A stretch of 61,975 bases of DNA from Amphritea sp. 1_MG-2023 (GTDB lineage: Bacteria > Pseudomonadota > Gammaproteobacteria > Pseudomonadales > Balneatricaceae): assembly GCF_030547545.1 (NCBI RefSeq), contig NZ_JAUOQE010000027.1, forward strand, positions 1 through 61,975, given 5' to 3'. Of this stretch, positions 25,874 through 33,823 are shown one piece after another. A program made the position numbers and the translations under genes. The number at the start of each line of letters is the position of its first letter. Position 1 is the stretch's first letter. The notes beneath the pieces were generated by a model. The model was not told where the DNA came from and ran no database searches. It worked only from the letters and a program-made list of their open reading frames with translations.

Positions 25874-27001
25874 ATGCAGCGGGAGAGTTATCAGGTAAGG
25901 GTGTTGGGGGTCGGTAATGCGGATGTGTTATCGATTGGTCGTTTTCATCAGCGTTTCGGATTGAGTCGTCAGGATTGTATTCGTCGTATACTCACGGCGC
26001 CGTCTATCTTGCAATCTGAATTAGATATTCAGAGCGCTACCGAGATTGTCAGCGTGCTTCAGGATGCTCAGCTTCCTTGTGATCTGCTACCTCAAAGTGA
26101 ACGCTGTTTATCGCCATCAGAGCGATTCGAGTTAGCCGTCTACTTCTCTGATTTTACGCATATCACCGCCTTTATTACCGATCTCGCTTTATTTACCGGT
26201 CAGAGTAGCGAGGCGTTACTCGCGTGTTTGAGCAAAACCCCCGCGATTATTTTAGGCAACGTATCTGAAGCGGTGGCGGGTGAATTAATCACTCGGTTTA
26301 GTCGGCCAGGTATTGAGCTGATCAAGTCCTGTAGTCACAAGGCTAAGTATACTGTGGTGGCTTATGCTCCGGGTGGTGAACAGCGTTTAATGAGCTATTA
26401 TCGAAGTTTGGGTTTGCAGCAAACCGGTGGCCCATCGGCACAAGGGCAGTGTTGGCAACTGACGGATCTGACGCTGCAAAAAGCTCAGACTTTATGGCAA
26501 CAGGCCAGTGAACTTCACCTGCCGTTAGTGATTCAGAATCAAGATTATTATCGATTCGATCTATTGCTACGTTCGGCGCCCGCTGATACTGAGCAACAAC
26601 AGGCCGTCTCGGATATATTAGCGTCACAATTAAATATTCCTCTTCATCTGCATCCTCGCCTATTAACGAGTCTACCGATCATCTTAAAGCGTTCTATCCC
26701 ATTAGCGGAGGCAGAATCGGTGATGCATGCGCTGGTGGCGCAGGGATGCGCTATCACGGCTGAGTGGACGGGGGGAATTCGCTTTAACCTTATTTTTGAT
26801 GCGGTGACGGATCTAACAGCGTTACGGGCTCGGCTCGAAAAACTGTGTACGGCCATCATGGGGCGTGCTCTTCAGTTTACGGAGACCGCCGACGGCTGGT
26901 CTGTGAAAGCGGATGCTAACCTGCATCAGGGGCTATGGATTCAGTATGAAGCCGGTCAACTGGGTATTAACTGTCGCTTGATGAGACGTGATCATGAGTA
27001 A
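25874..27001 (+). CDS. cassette gene 1: protein with three L7/L12-C-terminal-like modules
   Basis: A 375-residue soluble protein of unknown role. Residues 1-75 (GRFHQRFGLSRQDCIRRIL, then the TAPSIL loop and a SATEIVSVLQDAQLPCDLL helix-strand) have the pattern of the ribosomal L7/L12 C-terminal domain: helix, GL..A, APaxv, then helix ending GAxVEL. A second module is at about 82-155 (KTPAIILGNVSEAVAGELI) and a third at about 224-295 (LLTSLPIILKRSIPLAEAESV). The rest is less clear and includes a GGIRFNLIF strand. No catalytic motif, signal peptide or membrane segment is seen. The ribosome binding site is weak (GAGTGG). It overlaps the next gene by 8 bp (ATGAGTAA), showing coupling. In L7/L12 this fold recruits GTPases; here protein-protein contact is my inference. 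Confidence 0.75.
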   Translation: MQRESYQVRVLGVGNADVLSIGRFHQRFGLSRQDCIRRILTAPSILQSELDIQSATEIVSVLQDAQLPCDLLPQSERCLSPSERFELAVYFSDFTHITAFITDLALFTGQSSEALLACLSKTPAIILGNVSEAVAGELITRFSRPGIELIKSCSHKAKYTVVAYAPGGEQRLMSYYRSLGLQQTGGPSAQGQCWQLTDLTLQKAQTLWQQASELHLPLVIQNQDYYRFDLLLRSAPADTEQQQAVSDILASQLNIPLHLHPRLLTSLPIILKRSIPLAEAESVMHALVAQGCAITAEWTGGIRFNLIFDAVTDLTALRARLEKLCTAIMGRALQFTETADGWSVKADANLHQGLWIQYEAGQLGINCRLMRRDHE

Positions 27002-27524
27002 GCCATCGATGCCAAAAATAAAGTTGGAAGTCGTGCTGCAAGATGTTGGCACACACTTACGTCAGCAGCGATATGACATCGCGTTACTGACCCTGCAAAA
27101 ACTATTACAAGCCGCGATGGCGCAACAGTTTCCGTTGGTGTTGCAGCGATACATATCAGAGCTGGTATTCGAGTGTTTGGAGCAAGCCGGAGAAGAGGAA
27201 GCCGCACTGGACTACTGCGAACGTGCGATCGGCGAATATGAAGCCCGAACCGATACCGCACAGGTTTCTGAGGCGGTGGAAAATGATTTGGCGGTATTAA
27301 GGTTTCGTCGAATCTGTTTATTAGTCAAATTGGATCAGCATCAGCAGGCAAGGGACGCAGTGATCGAGTATCAACAACGCAGCGCCTTACAAGATAAAAT
27401 TCGTTATAACAAAGCATTTACACGCATTCTGAAGTATTCCAAAGCAACCAAAAATCAGTTGTTGAAAGAGCAGAAACGGATGGGTTCGTTTCAGTTATCA
27501 CAACAGCTTATTGTGTCAGGTTAA
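26994..27524 (+). CDS. cassette gene 2: TPR-like helical repeat protein
   Basis: A 176-residue all-helical protein. Regularly spaced helices of about 34 residues have TPR-like alanine/leucine positions (LRQQRYDIALLTLQKLLQ, AGEEEAALDYCERAIGEYEA, LVKLDQHQQARDAVIEYQQR). TPR proteins are scaffolds for protein complexes. The C-terminus is basic (KQLLKEQKR-like). The ATG at 26994 overlaps the previous stop, whereas a GTG two codons upstream is less likely. It is the adaptor-like partner of gene 1 in the cassette. No enzyme motif. Confidence 0.7.
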   Translation: MSKPSMPKIKLEVVLQDVGTHLRQQRYDIALLTLQKLLQAAMAQQFPLVLQRYISELVFECLEQAGEEEAALDYCERAIGEYEARTDTAQVSEAVENDLAVLRFRRICLLVKLDQHQQARDAVIEYQQRSALQDKIRYNKAFTRILKYSKATKNQLLKEQKRMGSFQLSQQLIVSG

Positions 27525-27542
27525 CTCAGAGAGGTCAGGGAG

Positions 27543-28160
27543 ATGAATTTTGATAATCAGGTAGCCGGGATGACGCCGGGACAGGCGTTGATGGATGTAC
27601 CGATCCCTAAGTTGATTGAAAATACCGCCAAGGCGATAGCGGCAGCGCAATATGAACTCGATTCCACGTCGGTTCGCGCCGCCACCATGTTGAGTGAAAC
27701 ACGGGTCAGCTTCAACGATGTTGATGGCACCTCTCGAGAGCGTAGTTTACTTGAGCTTGGTTTTATTCCGCAGTTCTATCACTTCAAAGAAACCGAGATG
27801 GAATTTAAGGTAACCATCTCGGTACGCGTGGAATCGGGTATCGATTTTGGGGTTGAAGCGGGGCTCGGTAGTACTGAGAGTGCGGGTCTGCCGGTGGCTT
27901 TTGCTGGCACGATTTCGTTTGATCTGCACCATAAATATGAGTTTGATATGGAGGCCGTCTCGAGGATTAAAACCACGATGAAATCGGTACCGCCACCTCA
28001 GGCATTTTTGGATGCTATACGCAATCATGCCGCCTCCGGTGGCGGTACTATTGCCGCCGCGGATGGTCCTGCGCCGACCCCGGACCCAGTTGATCCCGTT
28101 GATCCTGCACCGGTAGACCCCGATCCTAACGATCCCGTCGACCCTGTCGATCCAGATTAA
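27543..28160 (+). CDS. cassette gene 3: core-family paralogue with acidic Pro/Asp tail
   Basis: A 205-residue member of the local paralogous family. The shared core is an N-terminal helix (TAKAIAAAQYELDSTSVRAA, about 28-47), then LLELGFIPQFYHFKETEMEF and a beta-rich middle. A closing strand segment follows (HHKYEFDMEAVSRIKTTMKS) with VPPPQAF and a short helix. The last 35 residues are a repetitive Asp/Pro tail (DPVDPVDPAPVDPDPNDP). The same family style as proteins annotated DUF2589 is possible, but I am not certain of that link. No signal peptide. The ATG follows AGGGAG. Confidence 0.75.
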   Translation: MNFDNQVAGMTPGQALMDVPIPKLIENTAKAIAAAQYELDSTSVRAATMLSETRVSFNDVDGTSRERSLLELGFIPQFYHFKETEMEFKVTISVRVESGIDFGVEAGLGSTESAGLPVAFAGTISFDLHHKYEFDMEAVSRIKTTMKSVPPPQAFLDAIRNHAASGGGTIAAADGPAPTPDPVDPVDPAPVDPDPNDPVDPVDPD

Positions 28161-28174
28161 AAGAGGATAGTGCG

Positions 28175-28663
28175 ATGTCGCATAGCAAAGTGATGGCTTC
28201 ATTAGAGAAATCACCTCTGCCGGGGCTATTAACGCAATTAGGTACCGCGATCGCCTCGGCTCAACGAGCCCTTGATGACAACTCGATTCAAATGGCGATG
28301 CAATTGGGCGATGCCGAAGAACACGGTGTCGATGTCGGTGATGGTGAAAAGGTCTCGCTTATCTCGCTGGGGTTTGCTCCGGTGTTTTATCACTTCAATG
28401 AAGCGACGATTGATATACGCGTATCCTTATCGACATCAACCACCACGGAAACGAAGTTTGGTACTTCAGCAACGGTCGGTGGTGCGGTTTACTTCGTGAT
28501 GTTTGCCGCCACGGTGAGTGCCGAGTTTAGTAATAAGTATAGTTTTTCATCCGAGGCCAGCAGTTCCATTACGGCGCGGATCTCATCCATTCCACCGCCT
28601 AACGCATTTCAAAACTGGATTGCTAGCAGGCAACAGGCGAGTCTGCCTACCGATACGGAATAA
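28175..28663 (+). CDS. cassette gene 4: core-family paralogue, short form
   Basis: A 162-residue paralogue. Helix LGTAIASAQRALDDNSIQMA is followed by LISLGFAPVFYHFNEATIDI, a Thr/Ser-rich beta segment with a hydrophobic centre (GAVYFVMFAATVSAEF), and the closing SNKYSFSSEASSSITARISS then IPPPNAF. It has no tail. It is close to gene 3 in its central region (both have an aliphatic strand where genes 5 and 6 have a Gly-rich loop). AGAGGAT precedes the ATG, and the gap to gene 3 is 14 bp. Confidence 0.75.
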   Translation: MSHSKVMASLEKSPLPGLLTQLGTAIASAQRALDDNSIQMAMQLGDAEEHGVDVGDGEKVSLISLGFAPVFYHFNEATIDIRVSLSTSTTTETKFGTSATVGGAVYFVMFAATVSAEFSNKYSFSSEASSSITARISSIPPPNAFQNWIASRQQASLPTDTE

Positions 28664-28705
28664 CGCTTATTTAACCATAGCTACAAGATTAGCAAGGAGT
28701 TAACG

Positions 28706-29266
28706 ATGTCGATTGGTCAGGAACTATTGAATGTCCCCATGGGGGAGATGATTAGGGAGATGGCATTTGCCATTGCCGATGCTCAGTATGAGTTAGATGA
28801 AGCCAGTATTCGTGTGGCGCAGATGATGGGGGGACGTGTGCCTATCCTCGATGAGGCCGGAACGGTGACGGGCACGGAAGATTCTCGGGTCTATTTTGGC
28901 ACCGACGATGATGGTAAAGCGCAAAAAGTGAGTATGTTAGAACTGGGTTTCTCACCGACGTTCTATCAGTTCACTAATAATATTATCGAAGTCAAAATTG
29001 CGATCAAAATAACCCGCGAAAGATCGTATACGCGAAATACTAAAACGACCGGCACCAAACGTAGTAAACCCGCTTTTGGCGGTTTCTTTGGCGGCAGCTC
29101 AAAACTTCGCACCACGACGGTTGATGCGACGTACTCCAGCAAATACAGCTATAGCGCAGAGGGTGCGAGTCTGTTGCGCTGTAATCTCGTGCCTATTCCG
29201 CCGCCCGCTATTTTTGAAGAGCGTGTCAGAGATCTATTTGATACTGAGGATTATACAGAAGAGTAA
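28706..29266 (+). CDS. cassette gene 5: core-family paralogue with Gly-rich loop
   Basis: A 186-residue paralogue, very similar to gene 6. Helix MAFAIADAQYELDEASIRVA is followed by QMMGG and an acidic insertion, then LELGFSPTFYQFTNNIIEVK. A basic, glycine-rich loop (KRSKPAFGGFFGGSSKLR) precedes the closing YSSKYSYSAEGASLLRCNL then PIPPPAIFEERV. The loop may cap an interface. AAGGAG precedes the ATG. Genes 5 and 6 look like a recent tandem duplication. Confidence 0.77.
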   Translation: MSIGQELLNVPMGEMIREMAFAIADAQYELDEASIRVAQMMGGRVPILDEAGTVTGTEDSRVYFGTDDDGKAQKVSMLELGFSPTFYQFTNNIIEVKIAIKITRERSYTRNTKTTGTKRSKPAFGGFFGGSSKLRTTTVDATYSSKYSYSAEGASLLRCNLVPIPPPAIFEERVRDLFDTEDYTEE

Positions 29267-29291
29267 GTGGGCTACCTGAAGGAGAATAACG

Positions 29292-29849
29292 ATGGCCAGA
29301 CCAAGTATTGGACGTGAACTGAGTGATGTCCCCTTTGGGGAGATGATTACCAGTATGGGGCTTGCGATTGCAGAAGCTCAATATGCGATGGATGAAACCA
29401 GCCTAAGACTCGCGCAAATGATGGGCGGCGAATATGAGGTGCCCGAAGTCGATCCGATAACCGGAGAGGTGACCACGGTCACCAAAACATCTCTGGTTAA
29501 ATTTGATGGCGAAGAGATGTCACTCATCGAGTTGGGTTTTACGCCCACCTTTTATCAATTTACGGAATCACTCATCGAGATAAAAGTGTCGATTAGCTTC
29601 ACTCAAAGCTCTGAATTTGAACGTAAGTCATCGACAAAAACCATTAGTGCGATGGCGGGTGGATTTTTGGGGATGGGCATGGCACGGGCAAGAACCACCT
29701 CTGTGAGTGCGCGTTATGCGAATAAATTTAACTACAGTGCTGAGGGCTCAAGCTTGATGCGCACGAAGATTTTACCGACGCCGGCGCCTGCTGTACTGGA
29801 AGAGCGCATCCGTGCGATCGTTGAAAGAAATAAGCCTGCTGATAGTTAA
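29292..29849 (+). CDS. cassette gene 6: core-family paralogue with Gly-rich loop
   Basis: A 185-residue paralogue. Helix MGLAIAEAQYAMDETSLRLA, QMMGG, then LIELGFTPTFYQFTESLIEI, a glycine/methionine loop (GGFLGMGMARAR) and the closing YANKFNYSAEGSSLMRTKI then PTPAPAVLEERI. It shares most core positions with gene 5. GAAGGAG precedes the ATG, with a 25-bp gap to gene 5. No catalytic residues are evident; a structural subunit is my inference. Confidence 0.77.
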   Translation: MARPSIGRELSDVPFGEMITSMGLAIAEAQYAMDETSLRLAQMMGGEYEVPEVDPITGEVTTVTKTSLVKFDGEEMSLIELGFTPTFYQFTESLIEIKVSISFTQSSEFERKSSTKTISAMAGGFLGMGMARARTTSVSARYANKFNYSAEGSSLMRTKILPTPAPAVLEERIRAIVERNKPADS

Positions 29850-29886
29850 TGAGGCAATGTGGCGGCGCATGAAGCGAGGGTGACAG

Positions 29887-30804
29887 ATGGCAAGTGAATA
29901 TCTTGACTGGACGGCGCTGGAATCGACAACGGTGCCGGATGCTGAGCCCGAAGCCGTTGCGCGGGCATCGATTTTTAATCCTAACGATGAGGCTCACTCA
30001 TGTACGGCGGATAGTGACGCTCGAGCTTTAACCGAGCTATTGGAGAGGGATGATATTCCCGATGAGTTGAAGCAGTTGGTCAACCGTCAGACCGCATTGG
30101 CGCAGCAGTTAGATGAACTGACGGGTCATACGAAGGCAGCGGATTGGAATGAACAACGATTTGCACTACCGCAGCACACGGCGGCGTCGCGCTTGGCAGA
30201 TAAACATAAAGCACAGCAGCAGGAAGCCTTTCGTCAGCGTGAGCGGCAACAACTTAACCGCAGTGCGTTATCGCGATTGCAGCTTGATCGCGGGTTGAAA
30301 CAAGCGGCCTTAGCGAGGCAAGAAAAGTTAAAGCAGAAAAAGTGTCAGGCGTTGCAGTTGCAAAAACGTCTTAATCAACTTGAACAGGATAAGCGCAGAG
30401 TACAGTTGCTCAATGCTCAAGTTCGATTAAAGGAGCAGCAGCGAGTGTTAGATCAAACCGAGCAACGTCAACGGCTTATTATGGCGGCTGCGTTAAAGCG
30501 TCGGCAGGCATTGAGACAAGCCGATGAGCTTGAAAAGAAAAAGCGTCAGCGTTTGGAAGCACTAGCAATGGCTCAGCGACAAGAGCAACAGTCTTGGCAA
30601 TCGCAGCGGGATCGACAGCAGCAAGTGCTTGCGGATGCGCAGGCCGCGTTAAAACGTCAAGATGATTTGATGCTTGAGCGTACCCTCAAACAAGCGCTTA
30701 AGCGTGAGCAACGTTTAGCTGATCGGGCACGGGAACGGCAAATGATGAGGTCTGCTATGCGCCGGCAGGAGGCGAAGCAGGAACGACAGCAATTTTTCAG
30801 TTGA
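29887..30804 (+). CDS. cassette gene 7: long single-helix coiled-coil protein
   Basis: A 305-residue protein. The first 80 residues are acidic and mixed; from about residue 100 to the end it is an uninterrupted Lys/Arg/Gln/Ala/Leu-rich helix (for example RQRERQQLNRSALSRLQLDR). That is about 200 residues, or roughly 30 nm if extended. It is strongly basic, in contrast to the acidic tails of genes 3 and 11, so charge pairing within the complex is possible. No homologue recognised. The ATG follows GAGGGTGA. Confidence 0.72.
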   Translation: MASEYLDWTALESTTVPDAEPEAVARASIFNPNDEAHSCTADSDARALTELLERDDIPDELKQLVNRQTALAQQLDELTGHTKAADWNEQRFALPQHTAASRLADKHKAQQQEAFRQRERQQLNRSALSRLQLDRGLKQAALARQEKLKQKKCQALQLQKRLNQLEQDKRRVQLLNAQVRLKEQQRVLDQTEQRQRLIMAAALKRRQALRQADELEKKKRQRLEALAMAQRQEQQSWQSQRDRQQQVLADAQAALKRQDDLMLERTLKQALKREQRLADRARERQMMRSAMRRQEAKQERQQFFS

Positions 30805-30825
30805 TCAGCATCAGGAGATAGTTGA

Positions 30826-31488
30826 ATGGATGACGTTGCTAAAGGGCAGAACCTAGATGATTTCCTGATTAATCTGGCGGAGGGGCTCAGTAAAGCTCAA
30901 AGTCGGTTAAATCAGTATCCGGTGGTCAATGCGATGGGTCAGCAGAGTATGGTTTATCACATTCCACGCATGGAATTTGAGTTGAAGTTACAGATGACGG
31001 CCGCTGAGAGCAGTGTTCCCGCGAGTTCAGGGCGGGGCACATCGATTCAGAAAAAAGCTAAATTACAGTTTCTGCCGGTTAAAACGACGCAACAGAATAA
31101 TAGTAGTTCGGCCACCAGTATTATTAAGGGGGTTATGGTCGCCGCGCCTATTGATTCAGTTGTGACGCCGGTTCAGTTGAGTCTCAGTGTGACCAAAATA
31201 GGTGCGCGTAAAGCCGAAGTGACGGTATCGGCATTGACGACCGAAGCCTCCATAAAAGGTGCGCTCGTTGAGTTAAATATTGACCGCGAACTATCCGAGA
31301 AAATGAGTAAAGCCGCCTTAAAACCGGCCACTCGGCTGAACCAAGCGACGCTTGTTTTAGCTGAAAATGGTAGCGCCGTGGCGGGTTTGACGATCTCAAA
31401 TCAGGAGTCCGAAGGGCAGGTTATTGCATTGACGGCGGATCTATTGGGTCAGTCGCAGACGTTATTGTACCGCTTCGAACAAGGATGA
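30826..31488 (+). CDS. cassette gene 8: diverged core-helix protein with beta-rich C-terminus
   Basis: A 220-residue protein. Residues 8-30 (NLDDFLINLAEGLSKAQSRL) correspond to the core helix of the paralogues and are followed by SMVYHIPRMEFELKLQM, matching their FYxFxExxIEIK strand. The rest is a Ser/Thr-rich beta region with a possible Ig-like sandwich (VQLSLSVTKIGARKAEVTV and later SAVAGLTISNQE). It appears to be a fusion of a diverged core start to a different C-terminal domain. CAGGAG precedes the ATG. Confidence 0.65.
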   Translation: MDDVAKGQNLDDFLINLAEGLSKAQSRLNQYPVVNAMGQQSMVYHIPRMEFELKLQMTAAESSVPASSGRGTSIQKKAKLQFLPVKTTQQNNSSSATSIIKGVMVAAPIDSVVTPVQLSLSVTKIGARKAEVTVSALTTEASIKGALVELNIDRELSEKMSKAALKPATRLNQATLVLAENGSAVAGLTISNQESEGQVIALTADLLGQSQTLLYRFEQG

Positions 31489-31494
31489 TAAGTG

Positions 31495-32775
31495 ATGGCT
31501 ACCAGTATTAAAGCGACGTTACGTGATAGTAATAATAAACCGTTGGCCAATAAAGCCGTACAGTTGCTTTTCTATACGGTTAATGGTGATGAGACCATGG
31601 TTGCCTCTGGCAGCAGTTCGACGACGGGCTTATTAAAGCTCGTCTGTAATACCCGATTTAGCAGTTTCTTACCGCGGCTGTTACTCAAAGTTAAATTGAA
31701 TGATCAATGGGTAAATGCCAGTAATACACCTAAATCCTATACTCAACGGGTGATTGATTTTGGCATCATCAAACTGAGCCATGAGCCTGTTATTACGCTA
31801 GCCTCCACCACGCTCTATAGTATTCCCTCATTGACGAGCAAGGCCGCGACGCTGACAGCCGCGAATACTAAAAAGCTCAAGTTATTAGAAAGTCAAAATG
31901 ACAAATTGAGTCAAGAAACGCAGGCGCTGAACAGTCGATTAAAAAGCCAAGAAAAAACGCGCAAAACATTAGAAACTGAGTTGCAGCAACGGCCAACACT
32001 TCAGATGCTGAACACCGAAAAGGCTCAAGTGACTCGCTTACAAGCAACACTGCAGCAGCGTGATGAGCAAATCAAGCTATTAAAACGAGGGAGCGGGCAG
32101 TTAACGGAGATTCAACAACAGTTGGATCTAAAAGAGCGGCAACGGCAGCAGCTCGAAGTCGAGTTAAATCGCAGACCGACTATCGAGGTTTTTGATCTTG
32201 AGAAACGCCGTGTTAGCGAGCTACAGAATCAATTGAAACTCAAAGATACGCGTATTGCGGAACTCGAAAGGTTAGCCCGTGATGACGGTCAATCGGTACC
32301 CATTAAAGCAACAACGGTAAAGAGCGAAGATCTGATTTTTTCAGCATCTGAAGCGATCTCCCGTGCGAGCAGTAAGTTGGCTAAGCAAGATGGCTATCGC
32401 ATTAGTAAAGCAAGCGTTGATTTGAAAGTGGTTGCTGCTGGGAAACATACTGATTTGATGTTATTTGAAACAGCAGATGACTTAGCCCGCATACCCGCAA
32501 ACTGTTTTGGTAATGTTCGCTTCGATATTGATTTAACCGAGGCTGAAGCGTCGGCAGAGACAACGGACAGGGATGTGAAAATGCCGAATGTGAGTGGCTA
32601 TACCCGTCAGCTAGCCGAGCGAAAACTAGCGGGTTTGCAGGATCAGTTGTTCTGGTATGAGCAACAGTTGACTGAAAAAGATCCGTTCTCCGCAGGACAA
32701 ATCATGCATCAGCACCCTAAAGCAAATACCTCATTACAAGCTGATACTCAGATCATTCTGATTGTCGGTATTTGA
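31495..32775 (+). CDS. cassette gene 9: beta-sandwich, coiled coil and PASTA protein
   Basis: A 426-residue protein. The N-terminal 100 residues look like a transthyretin/Ig-like sandwich (SIKATLRDSNNKPLANKAVQ). A coiled coil of about 150 residues follows, with an internal repeat (ELQQRPTLQMLNTEKAQVTR and ELNRRPTIEVFDLEKRRVSE). A short core-helix-like segment follows (EDLIFSASEAISRASSKLAK, then SKASVDLKVV). The C-terminus is a PASTA domain (MPNVSGYTRQLAERKLAGL, ending ADTQIILIVGI). PASTA domains are normally extracellular in penicillin-binding proteins and Ser/Thr kinases, yet there is no signal or membrane segment here. Start at ATG 31495 after AAGGAT. Confidence 0.7.
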   Translation: MATSIKATLRDSNNKPLANKAVQLLFYTVNGDETMVASGSSSTTGLLKLVCNTRFSSFLPRLLLKVKLNDQWVNASNTPKSYTQRVIDFGIIKLSHEPVITLASTTLYSIPSLTSKAATLTAANTKKLKLLESQNDKLSQETQALNSRLKSQEKTRKTLETELQQRPTLQMLNTEKAQVTRLQATLQQRDEQIKLLKRGSGQLTEIQQQLDLKERQRQQLEVELNRRPTIEVFDLEKRRVSELQNQLKLKDTRIAELERLARDDGQSVPIKATTVKSEDLIFSASEAISRASSKLAKQDGYRISKASVDLKVVAAGKHTDLMLFETADDLARIPANCFGNVRFDIDLTEAEASAETTDRDVKMPNVSGYTRQLAERKLAGLQDQLFWYEQQLTEKDPFSAGQIMHQHPKANTSLQADTQIILIVGI

Positions 32776-32792
32776 GTCTTAAGGAGACGGTT

Positions 32793-33368
32793 ATGGCAGA
32801 AAATCCGTTTACAAAAATATTGGCAACGCCACTGGGCGATATGATTGCTGAGATGGGTATCGGAGTAGCACAGGCTCAGTATGCCATCGATGCAAAAACG
32901 ATCGAAAACTTAAAGCAGATCTATAGCCTTGATGATGACTTGCTTAAAGAGATGCGACGCATAGGTTATCGACCCACTTGGTATGTCATTCCTGAAGCGG
33001 AAGCCGAAATCAGTATGGCGTTGACGGTGCAGCAATCTATCGGTAGCGATCGCAAGGTGACAACGGAACTGAAAGCGACCACTGTCGATGCGGCGTATCA
33101 GAATCAGTATGATTTTAAGATTGAGGGCGCTAGCAAGTTAAAGCTGACATTCAGACCCGTACCCGCGCCACTTGAGATCGATAATATGCAGGTAGTGCCG
33201 TTACTCTCCGGTATTCCCTTAGGAGAGGCAAAAGCGCTGCTTGAGAAGATAGGCATCGACTTTCAAGTGTCGCCGGCGCAGGCCAAAGATTCAGCGATTG
33301 TATCATCAACACAACCGGTGGCGGGTGCCTTTATTGATGCGGGCAGCGTGATCACAGTCGGCGTATAA
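32793..33368 (+). CDS. cassette gene 10: core-family paralogue fused to PASTA
   Basis: A 191-residue protein. The paralogue core (MIAEMGIGVAQAQYAIDAKT, then RIGYRPTWYVIPEAEAEI and NQYDFKIEGASKLKLTFRP) covers about 130 residues with a shorter middle. It is followed by a C-terminal PASTA domain (PLLSGIPLGEAKALLEKIG, ending DAGSVITVGV). It links the core family and the PASTA-tailed gene 9. AAGGAG precedes the ATG at 32793; a frame opening 21 bp earlier is rejected. No signal peptide. Confidence 0.75.
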   Translation: MAENPFTKILATPLGDMIAEMGIGVAQAQYAIDAKTIENLKQIYSLDDDLLKEMRRIGYRPTWYVIPEAEAEISMALTVQQSIGSDRKVTTELKATTVDAAYQNQYDFKIEGASKLKLTFRPVPAPLEIDNMQVVPLLSGIPLGEAKALLEKIGIDFQVSPAQAKDSAIVSSTQPVAGAFIDAGSVITVGV

Positions 33369-33386
33369 ACGTCCTAGGAGTCTGAT

Positions 33387-33731
33387 ATGAGTCATGGTGG
33401 ACAACAAATTGAAGCATTGCTCAGACGGATGTCGCAGCAGCAGAATGCCCCGGCAGGCGAATCATTCGATCTGCAAAACCCTATTGCCGGAGGGCTAGGG
33501 CGAGTGGGCTCTGTCAGCTTGAGTAATAATAGTCGACAGAATCAACAGGGCTTTAGCAGCTTGATTGCAAGCTTGAGAATGTTGCGCGATATACCGGGAC
33601 TTAATGCAGAGCAGCTACAACAGAACCTGCAACAACAGAGTGCTTGGCCCGATCCTGATACGGTGCCAATGCCGCCCATTGATGAGCGTTTCAATAGTCA
33701 GCCCGACCCCGTTGATGATGAACCGGATTAA
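33387..33731 (+). CDS. cassette gene 11: small Gln-rich protein with acidic tail
   Basis: A 114-residue low-complexity protein with Gln/Asn/Ser-rich stretches. One predicted helix (FSSLIASLRMLRDIPGLNAEQLQQ is in this area, about residues 53-76) and a C-terminal acidic Pro/Asp tail ending PDPVDDEPD are visible. The tail resembles that of gene 3. Probably mostly disordered: a linker, cargo or adaptor peptide. TAGGAG precedes the ATG. No recognised family. Confidence 0.6.
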   Translation: MSHGGQQIEALLRRMSQQQNAPAGESFDLQNPIAGGLGRVGSVSLSNNSRQNQQGFSSLIASLRMLRDIPGLNAEQLQQNLQQQSAWPDPDTVPMPPIDERFNSQPDPVDDEPD

Positions 33732-33823
33732 CAGCTAGTGACAGCCGGTATTCAGCGTGTGGCATTTTTTCGCTTTAAAGAGTAGCCGTTGATGACGTTT
33801 GTGCGCGGCTGAGGAGCAACCTT

